From NCBI GenBank assembly GCA_003021655.1, contig PXRP01000001.1:62001-126000 (forward strand): a DNA stretch of 64,000 nt, given 5' to 3'. This DNA comes from Halobacteriales archaeon QS_4_69_31. GTDB taxonomy: Archaea > Halobacteriota > Halobacteria > Halobacteriales > Haloarculaceae. Shown here piece by piece: positions 38,455 to 48,612 of this stretch (position 1 is the stretch's first letter; the number at the start of each line of letters is the position of its first letter). The notes under the pieces were generated by a model, which saw only the letters and a list, made by a program, of their open reading frames with translations, was not told the DNA's origin and did no database searches. The translations under genes were made by a program, and so were the position numbers.

Positions 38455-40779
38455 CTACGCGTCCCGCGAGGGGTGTGGGTCGTCGGTCCCGACGGCGGCC
38501 GCGTCCGCGGCGGGTTCGGGCTCGACCCGTGCCAGCCGCAGTGCGTTCCCGGTGACGGTGAGGCTCATCCCCATGTCGCCGACGACGACGGCCAGCGCGA
38601 CGCTGACGTAGCCCAGCGGGACCCCGACGGCCAGCAGCACCTTCACCCCGAGACTCGCCCAGATGTTCTGTCGGATCACGCCGTTTGCCGTCTGGGAGAG
38701 GGCATAGAGGTACGGCAGTTTCCCGATGTCGTCGCCCATCAGAGCGATGTCGGCGGTTTCGATGGCCGTGTCCGTGCCGGCCGCACCCATCGCGACGCCG
38801 ACCTGTGCGGCTGCGAGCGCCGGCGCGTCGTTGATACCGTCGCCGACCATCGCCACGCCGCCGTACTCCTCGCTCAACTCCTCGACCGCGGCGACCTTTT
38901 CCCCGGGGAGGAGGTCGGCACTGTACCCGTCGACGCCGACCGTCCCCGCGATGGTCCGCGCCGTGCCCTCGTTGTCGCCGGTCAGCATCACGACGTGGCT
39001 GACGCCGAGTTCGTGGAGCCGTTCGACGGCGCGGCGCGCGGCCGGGCGGACCTCGTCGGCCACCGCGACCACCCCGAGCAGGTCGGTCTCCGTCCCGACC
39101 ACGACGACGGTCTTGCCGTCAGCCTCCAGCTCACCGAGGACGCCCGGAGAGAGCCCCGCGGCGGTCGCCCCGCGGCCGTCTCCCGAGAGCGACCCGCCGT
39201 CGGTGGCGCGGCGAGCACCGCCGAGTTCGAAGCCGAGTTCCTCGAACAGCGCCGGCTTGCCGGCGTAGTAGGTCTCGCCGTCTATCGTCGCGCGGATCCC
39301 CCTGCCCGTCAGGCTCTCGAACTCCGTCGGGGTCGGGCGGTCGGCCGCCCCCGCCGCGTCGGCCCGGTCGATGATCGCCTCGGCGATGGGGTGGGAGCTT
39401 CGCTGCTCGATAGCGGCGGCGTACCCGAGCAGTTCGGTTTCCGTGGCGTCCCCGACCGGGACCACGTCGGTGACCGAGAGTTCGCCCTTCGTGAGCGTGC
39501 CGGTCTTGTCCAGGGCGACGGCGTCCACCTCGCCCATCGCCTCCAGGTGGTTGCCACCCTTGATGAGGACGCCGTTCTTGGCGGCGCTGGTGATACCCGA
39601 TACGACGGAGACGGGCGTCGAGATGACGAACGCGCAGGGACAGGCGATGACCAGCAGCGTGAGGCCACGGACGAACCACGTCCGCGGCGCCCACCCCAGC
39701 GCCAGCGGCGGCACGGCGGCGGTCAGTATCGCCAGCACCACCACCGTCGGCGTGTAGTAGCCCGCGAACCGGTCGACGAACTGCTCGCGGTCGGTCCGTT
39801 TCCCCTCGGCCCCCTGGACCAGTTCGATGATCCGCGACAGCGTCGAGTCCGCCGCGTGCGCCGTGACTGTCACTTCGAGGTACCCCTCTGCGTTGATGCT
39901 GCCGGCGTAGACCTCCCCGCCCGCGGACTTGTCGACGGGGACGGACTCGCCGGTGATAGGCGACTCGTCGACGGCGCTCTCGCCCTCGCTGACGGTGCCG
40001 TCGAGGGGCACCTTCTCGCCGGGCCGGACGACCACCGTCTCGCCCACCTCGACCTCCTCGGCCGGGACGGTCACCTCCTCGCCGTCGCGGCGGACCGTCG
40101 CCTCGTCGGGTGACAGTTCCATCAGTTCCCGCAGGGAGTCCCGCGCCCGGTCCATCGCGTGGTCCTCGAGCAACTCCGCGATGCTGAACAGGACCGCCAG
40201 CGTCGCCGCCTCGACGAAGAGCCCGATGGCCGTCGCGGCGACGATGGCCGTCCCCATCAGCAGGTCGATGTCGAGGCTCCGGTTGCGTGCCGAGTAGTAG
40301 CCGCCCCGGACGACGGGCGCGCCGCTCGCGGCTATCGCGGCGAGAAAGAGCGCGTCCGCGAGCGTCAGCGTCCCGCCCAGCGCGTCGACCAGGCCGAACT
40401 CCCCGGCGACCAGAAACTCGAAGACGAGCCCGAACGTGACGAAGACGGCGCCGACCCAGGTCTTGACCGCCCGCGGACTCGTCCAGACCGCGGTGGGCGG
40501 GGCCACCGCCGGCCCCTCGGCGTCGCCGCCTCCCTTCCCCTCGTCGAGGACCTCGTACCCGGCCCCCTCTATCGCGGCGACGACGGCCGCCCTCGACGTC
40601 CGCTCCGGGTCGTAGTCGACGGTTGCCGTCCCCGTGGTCGGGCTGAGGCGCGCCTCGATGACGCCCTCGACCCGGGACAGGCTCGAATCGACCTTGCCCG
40701 CACACGAGGGACAGTCCATCTCGGGGACGGTCAACTCCGCCGTCGCCGTCCCGGACTCCGCGCTCGCCTCGTCGGTCAT
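38455..40779 (-). CDS. Heavy-metal P-type ATPase, Zn/Cd/Pb type, 774 aa
   Basis: One heavy-metal domain (MDCPSCAGKVDS, near residue 22) precedes membrane helices. The CPC motif is ACPCAFV (about 378), the phosphorylation site DKTGTLTKGE (about 421) and the hinge MVGDGINDAPAL. The last helices carry a Lys (LGVKVLLAVGV) and GDMGMSLTVTGNALRL, the signature of P1B-2 pumps for Zn2+, Cd2+ or Pb2+. It exports divalent metal. The ATG at 40,779 is preferred over the GTG three bases earlier. Confidence 0.93.
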   Translation of the reverse strand: MTDEASAESGTATAELTVPEMDCPSCAGKVDSSLSRVEGVIEARLSPTTGTATVDYDPERTSRAAVVAAIEGAGYEVLDEGKGGGDAEGPAVAPPTAVWTSPRAVKTWVGAVFVTFGLVFEFLVAGEFGLVDALGGTLTLADALFLAAIAASGAPVVRGGYYSARNRSLDIDLLMGTAIVAATAIGLFVEAATLAVLFSIAELLEDHAMDRARDSLRELMELSPDEATVRRDGEEVTVPAEEVEVGETVVVRPGEKVPLDGTVSEGESAVDESPITGESVPVDKSAGGEVYAGSINAEGYLEVTVTAHAADSTLSRIIELVQGAEGKRTDREQFVDRFAGYYTPTVVVLAILTAAVPPLALGWAPRTWFVRGLTLLVIACPCAFVISTPVSVVSGITSAAKNGVLIKGGNHLEAMGEVDAVALDKTGTLTKGELSVTDVVPVGDATETELLGYAAAIEQRSSHPIAEAIIDRADAAGAADRPTPTEFESLTGRGIRATIDGETYYAGKPALFEELGFELGGARRATDGGSLSGDGRGATAAGLSPGVLGELEADGKTVVVVGTETDLLGVVAVADEVRPAARRAVERLHELGVSHVVMLTGDNEGTARTIAGTVGVDGYSADLLPGEKVAAVEELSEEYGGVAMVGDGINDAPALAAAQVGVAMGAAGTDTAIETADIALMGDDIGKLPYLYALSQTANGVIRQNIWASLGVKVLLAVGVPLGYVSVALAVVVGDMGMSLTVTGNALRLARVEPEPAADAAAVGTDDPHPSRDA

Positions 40780-40865
40780 CACACCGATGTACGGGGGATG
40801 GTCTGATAAGCCTTCGTCGTCTCCCCGTCGACGAGTGGCTCGGGTCGGAACGTGCGACGACGAGG

Positions 40866-41432
40866 TTACTGGTCGGAACGTGCGACCACGAGATACGTCT
40901 CCGGGCGCTCGGCCGCGTGGTCGACGACGAACCCGGCGGTTTCGAGGCGGTCGACGGCGTCCGGACAGTCGAACCGTTCGTCAAGCGGCGGGCCCCGCTC
41001 GCCGCGGCCGTTTGCCGTCCAGTCGGCGACCACGAGCGGGCTCTCGGGCCCGAGGACGCGCCGGACCTCCGCGAGCGCGTCGGGCGCGGCGAACTCGTGG
41101 AACGTCATCGTCGTGACCGCGCCGTCGAGTTGCCCGTGATCGAACGGCAGGTCACCGATGGCCGCCGTGACGAGGCGGACGTTCGCCGGGACGCCCTTCG
41201 AGCGGTAGTAGTCGTGCATCCCGGGCTGGACGTCGACGGCATAGAGCGTCCCGACGAAGGGCGCGACCTCGTCGGTGTAGAAGCCGGTGCCACTCCCCAG
41301 GTCGGCCACCGCCGCGTCGGCGTCGACCCCCGCCTCCAGGGGGCCGACCAGTTCCTCGCGGGAGACATAGCGGAACCGGGTCTCGTCTTCCAGGGCCGGC
41401 GCGCGGTCGACCGGGAAGGTGTGAAACCCCAC
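40866..41432 (-). CDS. SAM-dependent methyltransferase, 188 aa
   Basis: Class I methyltransferase: motif I is AVADLGSGTGFYTDE, with motif II AVDVQPG and a downstream LVVADWTA. I place the start at the GTG at 41,432 (VGFHTFPVDRAPALEDETRF) because the upstream extension is Arg-rich and atypical, and family members as I recall begin with this segment. Longer starts (ATG at 41,564) remain possible. The substrate is unknown. Confidence 0.8.
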   Translation of the reverse strand: MGFHTFPVDRAPALEDETRFRYVSREELVGPLEAGVDADAAVADLGSGTGFYTDEVAPFVGTLYAVDVQPGMHDYYRSKGVPANVRLVTAAIGDLPFDHGQLDGAVTTMTFHEFAAPDALAEVRRVLGPESPLVVADWTANGRGERGPPLDERFDCPDAVDRLETAGFVVDHAAERPETYLVVARSDQ

Positions 41433-41685
41433 CTCAGACCACCCCCGGGCGTCGCGCGCTCGGCCTGTCCGAACGCGTCTTCCGGGTCTCGTGGGGTGGC
41501 CGCTCCGTTCTCGGGTCCGGGCGTCGTCTGCTGTCCATACGGTGTAATCGGGTGGAAGCGTCATCAATGTCCGCCCGTCGCGACGGTAGCGGGCCACCGG
41601 GGGCCACTTAGGCGACTGGGTGAGAGCCGTCGAAGCCGGCGGGGACAACGCCGGACTGAAGCCTCTCGGGCCGGTAGCGTGGCCG

Positions 41686-42057
41686 ATGACCGACGACCCC
41701 GAACCCGTGGAGATGACGGTCAGCGACGGCCCGCCGACGCGCTACGAGCGCGTCGTCACGTTCGTGTTCGAACTCGACGGGGAGACCCACGACCTCCACG
41801 GCTACCGGAAAGCCGACGAGTACTCGGGGATATTCGTCCCCTTCCGTGACAAGACGACCGGCCAGGAGACCGACGGCGGCGGCCGCTACCTCGGCCTCGA
41901 ACCCGAGGGCGACCTCTCGACCGTCGAGACGGTCACCCTCGATTTCAACCTCGCGTCCACGCCGTTCTGTGCGTTCAACGACGCCTTCGCCTGCTCGCTC
42001 CCGCCCGAGGAGAACTGGCTTGAGACGACCATCGAGGCGGGCGAACGCGGCTACTAG
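41686..42057 (+). CDS. DUF1684-like protein, 123 aa
   Basis: The conserved C-terminal pattern GGGRYLGLEP followed by LDFNLASTPFCAFNDAFACS and LPPEENWLETTIEAGERGY matches the DUF1684 family. It is cytoplasmic and shows no signal peptide. The function of the family is unknown. The ATG at 41,686 precedes MTDDPEPVEMTVSDG. It is divergent from the methyltransferase. Confidence 0.8.
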   Translation: MTDDPEPVEMTVSDGPPTRYERVVTFVFELDGETHDLHGYRKADEYSGIFVPFRDKTTGQETDGGGRYLGLEPEGDLSTVETVTLDFNLASTPFCAFNDAFACSLPPEENWLETTIEAGERGY

Positions 42058-42219
42058 AGCCGGATACCCGTCCCGACAGCGGTTCCATCTCGACGCCGGG
42101 TGGATGGTCCGATGGCGGTCTACTCGGGGGATCCGACCGCCGTTTATCGAGCGGTCGAAGCGGCGGTGGCGGACGGAAACACCACAATGTTGATACGGCG
42201 CACCGACGAGATACCGGCA

Positions 42220-43515
42220 ATGAGAGTCAGCGTCATCGGGAGCGGGTACGTCGGGACGACCATCGGAGCCTGTTTCGCGGACCTGGGACACGAGGTGACG
42301 GCGATAGACGTCGACGAAGAGGTCGTGGCCACCGTCAACGCGGGCGAGTCGCCGGTCCACGAACCCGGGCTGGGGAAACTGATAGCCGAACACGCCGGCG
42401 GGCGACTCACCGCGACCACGGACTATGCCGACGCGACCGAGACGGACGTGACGTTTCTCGCGCTGCCGACGCCCGCCAACGAGGACGGCAGCAACGACCT
42501 CTCGTACATGGAGGCGGGCGCGCGCTCGCTCGGGGAGGTCATCGCCGACAGCGACGACCACCTCGTCGTCGTCAAGAGCACGGTGGTCCCGGGGACGACC
42601 GAGAACGTGGTGGCACCGGCCATCGCGGAGGCCGGTGACCTGACGGTCGGCGAGGACTTCAGGGTCGCGATGAACCCCGAGTTCCTCCGGATGGGGTCGG
42701 CCGTCGACGACTTCCAGGACCCCCACAAGGTCGTCTTCGGCGCGCGCGACGAGGCCGCCTACGAGACGCTGGGCGGGGTCTACGGGCCGCTTGTCGACCG
42801 GACCGCCGCGCCGGTCGTCGAGACAGGCCTCCGGGAGGCCGAGATGATCAAGTACGCCAACAACGCCTTCCTCGCGTCGAAGGTCTCGCTCATCAACGAC
42901 ATCGGGAACATCTGCAAGGAGTACGACGTCGACGCCTACGAGGTGGCCGACGCCCTCGCGCTCGACGACCGCATCGGCGGGAAGTTCCTCCGGTCGGGGC
43001 TGGGGTGGGGGGGAAGCTGTTTCCCGAAGGACGTGAAGGCGATCATCTACGCGGCGAAAGACGCCGGGTACGAACCGCCGGTACTGGAGGGGGCCGTCGA
43101 GGTCAACGACCGCCAGCCCGGGCGGTTGCTCTCGCCGCTGGACCGCCACACCGACGTCTCGGGCGCGAAGGTGGCGGTGCTGGGTCTCTCGTTCAAGCCC
43201 GGGACCGACGACGTGCGGGGGACGCGCGCGCTGCCGGTCATCGAGGGGTTGCGCGAGCGCGGCGCCGACGTAGTCGCGTACGACCCGGTGGCGACCGGCA
43301 GTTTTCGGGAGCGCTACGGCCTGGAGATCGGGTACGCAGACTCGGCGGTCGAGGCACTGACCGACGCGAGCGCGGCCGTCGTCACCACCGACTGGGACGA
43401 GTTCGCGGCCCTCGACGAGGAGTTCGACCGGATGGCCGACCCCGTGGTGGTGGACGGCCGCCACGTCATCGAGCGCCGCGAGGGGATCACCTACGAGGGG
43501 CTGACCTGGAACTGA
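42220..43515 (+). CDS. aglM: UDP-glucose 6-dehydrogenase (AglM-like), 431 aa
   Basis: It oxidises UDP-glucose to UDP-glucuronic acid with NAD+, feeding surface-glycan or N-glycosylation pathways. The NAD-binding site is [20 protein letters not shown]. The catalytic Cys is in GGSCFPKD (near residue 265), preceded by the helix [19 protein letters not shown]. The length is typical. The gene symbol follows Haloferax volcanii AglM by family similarity. The ATG at 42,220 is chosen as it starts the Rossmann motif. Confidence 0.9.
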   Translation: MRVSVIGSGYVGTTIGACFADLGHEVTAIDVDEEVVATVNAGESPVHEPGLGKLIAEHAGGRLTATTDYADATETDVTFLALPTPANEDGSNDLSYMEAGARSLGEVIADSDDHLVVVKSTVVPGTTENVVAPAIAEAGDLTVGEDFRVAMNPEFLRMGSAVDDFQDPHKVVFGARDEAAYETLGGVYGPLVDRTAAPVVETGLREAEMIKYANNAFLASKVSLINDIGNICKEYDVDAYEVADALALDDRIGGKFLRSGLGWGGSCFPKDVKAIIYAAKDAGYEPPVLEGAVEVNDRQPGRLLSPLDRHTDVSGAKVAVLGLSFKPGTDDVRGTRALPVIEGLRERGADVVAYDPVATGSFRERYGLEIGYADSAVEALTDASAAVVTTDWDEFAALDEEFDRMADPVVVDGRHVIERREGITYEGLTWN

Positions 43516-43592
43516 GCGCGAACCCGGTGCGGTGTCGTCGGGCCGACCCACGACGACGCCAGCTATATTCAGGGCGCGCCCCGACGGTGGGT

Positions 43593-44395
43593 ATGGTCGA
43601 GGAGTCGGACCCGCTCGCGCCGAACAGGGAGAGGGACGGCCGGCCGGCGCTGGACCGGCGGCGATTCCTCGCGGGCACGGCGGCCGCCGGCGCGGCGGCG
43701 ACGGCCGGGTGTGCCGGCGACGACGGCGACACCGCGACGGCGAGTACGCCTACGTCCCCGACCTCTACGGGGATACCATCACCGTCCTGGACGTGGCGGC
43801 CTTCGAGATAGCCACGCAGGTCTCCGTCGAACCGGAGGACGGCCCGGCGAAACCCTGGATGGGCACCGTCGCGCCGGGCGGCGACTACCTGCTCGTGGAA
43901 CACCAGCCGGACGTCGAGACGGTGTGGGACATCTCGGACCCGGCCGAGCCAGTCGAAGTCGCGCGGCTGACGCCCGCGGACGGTCTCGGGCGGGGCCCGC
44001 TGACCAGCGAGGTGAGCGATGACGATGTCGGCTTCGTCTTCACCCGGTCCAGCGAGGACGTGACCGTCGTCGACCTGGCCGGCGGCGAGGTGCTCACGCG
44101 CATCGACGTGGGCGGCGCGGCCTTCACCGGGACGTGGGACCCCGGCCGGTCGGCGCTGTACGTCCCCGTGCGGTCGACGGATTCGGTGGCCGTCCTCGAC
44201 CCCGAGAAGCGGGCCGTCTCGACGACTATCGACGTCGGACCCAGCCCCTACGGTGCGACGGCCGGCCGCGTCAGGCCGGACCCACGACCCCGGGGGACGA
44301 CCGCGGCCGCGCTCGCGCGACTCGGTCTGGCCACCTCGGGAACGTCGTACTGCATCGGCGAGTGCGCCTGCGGCCACGACCCCGACGGCGGGTGA
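43593..44395 (+). pseudogene. Frameshifted Tat-exported YncE-like propeller lipoprotein
   Basis: The first frame (ATG 43,593) encodes a twin-Arg signal (LDRRRFLAGTAAAGAAATAG) with a lipobox Cys and acidic linker. It then runs out as a Ser/Pro/Trp tail, stopping at 43,811. From about 43,740 the +1-shifted frame continues as EYAYVPDLYGDTITVLDVAA, clear beta-propeller sequence to the end (TSYCIGECACGHDPDGG). The gene thus needs one frameshift or a short internal deletion to be read. It may be a sequencing error or a recent inactivation. Confidence 0.7.
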
Positions 44396-44607
44396 CTCAC
44401 CGACCCCTGGTTCGGTTTGTCGGAGCCGTCGGTAGATACGTGGCTATCTATCGGCAAGCACGTCTGCAGGGCGCGGCCGTCCCCCTACGGTTCGCGTCGG
44501 ACCGGACCACCCCCTCCCAGCCGTTCGGTCCCCGCCACTCTACACAGGAGCGAACCGCCACACACCGGACCGGTTGCACTCGTCCCGCTCGCGGGGGTGT
44601 CTGCCGG

Positions 44608-45783
44608 TCACTCGTAGGTGTGGACGCTCCCGGTCGCGTTCTCGTGAATGTAGTCCCAGTCGTACTCGACCCCCAGTCCCGGTCCGTCCGGGACGCCGAC
44701 GGTGCCGTCGTCGTCTATCGCGTCGAGCATGTCCGAGTAATCGCCCTCGTAGACGGGCGGTTGGGTGTTCGGGCAGTCGGGGTGGACCAGCGCGAGTTCG
44801 TAGTAGTTGGTGTTGCGCGTCGCGGCGATGCAGTGGCGCTGTGCGGGGCCGGGAGCGTGAAACTCCACGTCGAGGCCGAACCCCTCAGCGACGTGAGCGA
44901 CCTTCATCGCGCCGGTGATCCCGGCGTCGTACTCGGGGTCGGCACGGACGAAGTCGGTCGCCTCGTTGGCGACGAAGTCGGTGTGTGGTTCCAGCCCGCG
45001 GACGTGCTCGGTCTGGAGTATCGGCGTGTCCAGTTGCTGGCGGAGTTTCCGGTGGCCGTGCTGTGAGATGCCGCCGTCGCGGTAGGGGTCCTCGTACCAG
45101 AAAAAGCCCTCCTCGTCGAGCGCCCGGCCCAGCGTCAGGGCCTCGCCGAACGTCTCCAGTTCGCAGGCCGGGTCGTGCATGAGGTCCATCTCGTCGCCGA
45201 CGCGCTCGCCCACCGCGTGGACGGCCGCGACCTCGCGGTCGAGGTCCCGCGCGCCGGGACTGCCGCCCCAGCCGTGGATCTTGAACCCGGGGTAGCCCAT
45301 CTCGTGGCACTGCTCGGCGAAGTCGGCGAAGGCCTCCGGCGAGTCCAGTCCGCCCGCCTCGTCGCCGTGGTAGGTCGAGGCGTAGGCCGGCATTCGCGTC
45401 CGGTAGGTCCCGAGGAGTTCGTGGATCGGCGCGTCGTGGTACTTGCCGGCGAAGTCCCACAGCGCGATGTCGACGGGGCCGATCCCCATGCGGTCGTACT
45501 TCCGGAGCGCGCGCTTGACCTCCGACCAGTGGCGCTCGCGGGACAGGGGGTTTTTCCCCACCAGGTAGTCGGCGAAAGTGTTGGTCTGGGCCGCACCCGG
45601 GGAGTTGCCGCCGACGTAGTTGCCGGTGATGCCCGTGTCCGTGTGGACGCTGACCGCGAACAGTTTCCGCTCGACGGCGTTACCCGGGTCGTAGACGAGG
45701 TTGAACCCGTGCTGGTCGGTCCCCACGTCGGGGATCTCGTAGGTGAACTCGACGCTCTCTACCTTCGTTATCTCCGGGGCCAT
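44608..45783 (-). CDS. Enolase-superfamily (mandelate racemase-like) dehydratase, 391 aa
   Basis: The family abstracts a proton next to a carboxylate in sugar acids. The lid domain is followed by GPVDIALWDFAGKYHDAPIH. The base Lys is in YPGFKIHGWGG, and the metal ligands lie in DLMHDPACELE, FWYEDPY and LQTEHVRG. A terminal HAPGPAQRHC supplies a further His. The exact substrate cannot be given. The ATG at 45,783 is the start; no neighbouring sugar-acid genes are seen. Confidence 0.87.
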   Translation of the reverse strand: MAPEITKVESVEFTYEIPDVGTDQHGFNLVYDPGNAVERKLFAVSVHTDTGITGNYVGGNSPGAAQTNTFADYLVGKNPLSRERHWSEVKRALRKYDRMGIGPVDIALWDFAGKYHDAPIHELLGTYRTRMPAYASTYHGDEAGGLDSPEAFADFAEQCHEMGYPGFKIHGWGGSPGARDLDREVAAVHAVGERVGDEMDLMHDPACELETFGEALTLGRALDEEGFFWYEDPYRDGGISQHGHRKLRQQLDTPILQTEHVRGLEPHTDFVANEATDFVRADPEYDAGITGAMKVAHVAEGFGLDVEFHAPGPAQRHCIAATRNTNYYELALVHPDCPNTQPPVYEGDYSDMLDAIDDDGTVGVPDGPGLGVEYDWDYIHENATGSVHTYE

Positions 45784-45991
45784 ACTCGCCGCTCGCCCGC
45801 CACCGCCAAGAAGTGTGGGTCCGACAGGTCCGGTGTTCGAGTCGACCGACGCCACGACGAGTCCCGCCGCTCGGGCGAACCCTCCCGGTACTCGGAGTCC
45901 TTCGGGGCTCTGATAGCATCCTCGACGCTCGGGATCGACCGTCGACCGGGGCCGGCGAAACCCCTTTCCGGGTACTCGCCGAAGGGTCCGT

Positions 45992-46255
45992 ATGGTCGAG
46001 ATAACACTTTTCGAGTTCCACCTCGACGGCTCGGAGTTCACGGCGAACGCACCGTTCAGCGCGGCGGAATCGCCCGACGAGGACGCCGACGGCCTGCTCC
46101 GGAGGGGGAGCGACGGCGACGAACGCGGGGCGGCCGACGACGGTGGCCGCAGACTGGGACCGTTGCCCGCCATAGCCGTGCTCGTGGCGGTCGTCGTCCT
46201 GTTCGTGGTCGGGCGGCGACTGCTGGGCGGCGAACCGGAACTAGTCCCCGCGTAG
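45992..46255 (+). CDS. Small membrane protein, 87 aa
   Basis: An acidic/Ala-rich N-terminal half (MVEITLFEFHLDGSEFTANA) is followed by one helix (LPAIAVLVAVVVLFVVGRRL). The ATG at 45,992 lies about 200 bases from the divergent dehydratase gene. The next gene starts 40 bases later. The function is unknown. Confidence 0.7.
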   Translation: MVEITLFEFHLDGSEFTANAPFSAAESPDEDADGLLRRGSDGDERGAADDGGRRLGPLPAIAVLVAVVVLFVVGRRLLGGEPELVPA

Positions 46256-46295
46256 GGGACAGAAAGCATATCCGGCGTCGGAACCTCGCTCGGGT

Positions 46296-47246
46296 ATGGG
46301 ACTGTACGAGAGCGTCCGGGCCGTCACGACCGCGTCGGGAGACGGTCCCGTAGACTGGGACGCAGTCGCGCGAGCGGCCAAAGAGTCGACCGACCCCGGG
46401 TCGATCGACCTCGACGACGAGGAACGGGCCGGATACGCCACCGACGTCCGGGACGCGCGCGACCGGGTCCGGGAAGTGGGCGCGGTGTCGTTCGACCTGC
46501 CCGAGACCGTCGAGATCCAGAACCGCTACCACTGGATCGACGCGAACATCGGCACCTTCGAGCGGGTGATGGCGCCCCTCGAAGAACAGGTCGTGGTCTT
46601 CCCGGGGGCGGCCAGGGTCGTCAACACCGGCTCGATGGCGCTGGCGCTTGGCTTTCTCGGGAACAACGTCCTCGGCCAGTACGACCCGCTGTTGCTCGCG
46701 GACGGCGACGGTCACGCACTCTACTTCGTCCATCCGAACATCGAGCGGGTCGCGGACGAACTCGGCGTGTCGTTCGACCGGTTCAGGCGGTGGATCGCCT
46801 TCCACGAGGTGGCCCACGCGGCCGAGTTCGGCGCGGCTCCCTGGCTGTCGGCGGAACTGGAGTCGGCGCTGCAGTCGGCCATCGACGCTGTCGGCGACGG
46901 ACGGATCGACCGCGCGTCGCTGTCGGAACTGGACACCACGATGACCGCCGTCGAGGGGTACGCCGAGCTGGTCATGGACCGGGCGTTCGACGACGAGTAC
47001 GCCGACCTGCGCGAGAAAGTCGAGGCACGGCGCCGCGGCAGGGGGCCCGTCGCCCAGCTTGTCCGGCGACTGCTCGGGCTCGGCATGAAACGCCGCCAGT
47101 ACGAGCGCGGCAAGGCCTTCTTCGACGGGGTCGCCGACGCGCGGGACGTCGCCTTCGCCTCGCGCGTCTGGGAGGCGCCCGAGAACCTGCCCACCGACGC
47201 GGAACTCGACGACCCGCTCCGGTGGGTGGGGCGCATCGAGGGCTGA
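46296..47246 (+). CDS. DUF2342-type zinc metalloprotease, 316 aa
   Basis: The zinc-binding motif FHEVAHAAEF (HExxH, near residue 169) and a following segment EGYAELVMDR (Glu near 223) define this family, once labelled as coenzyme F420-biosynthesis associated. The substrate is unknown. The start MGLYESVRAVTTASGDGPVD matches homologues. It may be co-transcribed with the small membrane protein before it. Confidence 0.88.
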   Translation: MGLYESVRAVTTASGDGPVDWDAVARAAKESTDPGSIDLDDEERAGYATDVRDARDRVREVGAVSFDLPETVEIQNRYHWIDANIGTFERVMAPLEEQVVVFPGAARVVNTGSMALALGFLGNNVLGQYDPLLLADGDGHALYFVHPNIERVADELGVSFDRFRRWIAFHEVAHAAEFGAAPWLSAELESALQSAIDAVGDGRIDRASLSELDTTMTAVEGYAELVMDRAFDDEYADLREKVEARRRGRGPVAQLVRRLLGLGMKRRQYERGKAFFDGVADARDVAFASRVWEAPENLPTDAELDDPLRWVGRIEG

Positions 47247-47252
47247 GACGGC

Positions 47253-47597
47253 CTACCGGTCCCGTTCGCCGGTCCGGTGGCGATCAGTGTGGTCACCGCC
47301 GGCAGGGTCGCCGCCAGCGCGGTCACCGTCGGTACGGTCGCCGCCGTCAGCAAACGGGTTCTCGGTGTCGACGGTGCGGCTCCGGCGGTTCTCGACGACC
47401 GGTCCCTCGGGGATGACGTACCAGCCGAGCCCGAGCCCCGCCGCGACTCCGAGGAGGAACGCACCGGCGGTCTGGAGCGGTGTCGCCCCGACCTGGACGG
47501 CGACGAGCGCGGCCGAGGCTCCGACGAGCACACCGACGCCGGCCTTGAGCTTCCGCGTGAACGCGCTCCGGTCCTCGTCGGAGATGGGGTCGACCAT
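47253..47597 (-). CDS. Small membrane protein with acidic tail, 114 aa
   Basis: Two hydrophobic helices (GVGVLVGASAALVAVQVGA and TAGAFLLGVAAGLGLGWYV) are followed by a Gly/Asp/Arg-rich tail with repeats of GGDRTDGDRAGGDPAGGDHT. It touches the gene before it. The function is unknown. Confidence 0.7.
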   Translation of the reverse strand: MVDPISDEDRSAFTRKLKAGVGVLVGASAALVAVQVGATPLQTAGAFLLGVAAGLGLGWYVIPEGPVVENRRSRTVDTENPFADGGDRTDGDRAGGDPAGGDHTDRHRTGERDR

Positions 47598-48001
47598 CAG
47601 AGGTCACCCGCCGTGCTGACATGCATGGCGACGAACCGCCAGTCGCCGGTGTCGCCCTCGCTCTCGCCGCGGGAGCGGCGCTCGCGTTCGAGCGTCCCGC
47701 TCCAGCGGGTGTCGAACTCGAACCGGACCGACCGCTCGACGTCGGTCCAGGCCAGCCCCACCAGGTCCGCGAACCACGCGTGGCGGTCGCGTTCGGTGAC
47801 CCGCAGGTCGCGGCTCTCGACCGTCCAGTCCGCGGTCGTCCGCGTCTGTTCACGGAGTCCGGCCTCGACCGCTTCGTAGCCGTCGAGGTGCTCGGAGATG
47901 CCGAACTTCACCACCTCGTCGCCGGGCGCGAAGTAGTGATAGAGGGGGTCGCCGTCCCGGAGGGCGTCGTAGTAGGCCCGGATCCGCGACTCGGCGGCCA
48001 T
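47597..48001 (-). CDS. SnoaL/NTF2-like protein, 134 aa
   Basis: The pattern IRAYYDALRDGDPLYHYFAP followed by strands with WFADLVGLAW and an ending WRFVAMHVSTAG suggests the cone-shaped NTF2-like fold. Many such proteins are small-molecule isomerases or binding domains. It lies in a minus-strand group of three genes. A specific role is unknown. Confidence 0.7.
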   Translation of the reverse strand: MAAESRIRAYYDALRDGDPLYHYFAPGDEVVKFGISEHLDGYEAVEAGLREQTRTTADWTVESRDLRVTERDRHAWFADLVGLAWTDVERSVRFEFDTRWSGTLERERRSRGESEGDTGDWRFVAMHVSTAGDL

Positions 48002-48063
48002 TCAGCCCACCTCCCCTGCCCGTCGGGTGGCTGGCGTGTCCGGTGTCGGGCGGCTCAGGGCCA

Positions 48064-48612
48064 TCACTGGAAACCCCGGTCGACGTCCTCGTCGATGACG
48101 TCCTCGAATTCGGCGTCGAGCAACTGTTCGGCCTCCTCGAAGGTGGTCGAGAGTTCGTCCAGCGTCTCCGGCCGGTCGTGGTGGTCGAACTCCATCGGGC
48201 CGTAGGCGGGGCTGTCGAGCACGTCCATGACGTCCTCGAAGAGGGCGTCCGGCGTCGTCGGCGCGTCTGCGTGGGTCCGGACGACCTCCCCGAGTCGCTG
48301 GGCGCGCTCCTCAGCCTCGGATTCCTCCTCGGGTGGCGTCTGGACGCCGAACATGCCGGTCTCGGGCTCGCTCGGAAAGAGCGGGTCGAGTTCGTCGTCG
48401 ATCCGGCGTGCGATTTCGGCACCGACGCCCTGGACCTCGAAGGGGTCGCGTGCGTAGGTCTTGACCTGGAAGACGCCGACCCTCGGGTGGCCGAAGAACA
48501 GGTCCTCCCCGATCCCGTTCGCGCGGTCGCCACCGACCGCGCGCCAGCCGTCGGGGTCGGCGTCGCTCTCCACGACGTCTTCGAGGATATCCTGCCAGTC
48601 GCGGACGCGCAT
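48064..48612 (-). CDS. Conserved haloarchaeal protein, 182 aa
   Basis: It begins MRVRDWQDILEDVVESDADP and has a beta segment (RVGVFQVKTYARDPFEVQGV) and a strongly acidic helical C-terminal half (EEAEQLLDAEFEDVIDED). The upstream longer frame is not used because it would overlap the large secreted protein gene on the other strand. The function is unknown. Confidence 0.75.
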   Translation of the reverse strand: MRVRDWQDILEDVVESDADPDGWRAVGGDRANGIGEDLFFGHPRVGVFQVKTYARDPFEVQGVGAEIARRIDDELDPLFPSEPETGMFGVQTPPEEESEAEERAQRLGEVVRTHADAPTTPDALFEDVMDVLDSPAYGPMEFDHHDRPETLDELSTTFEEAEQLLDAEFEDVIDEDVDRGFQ

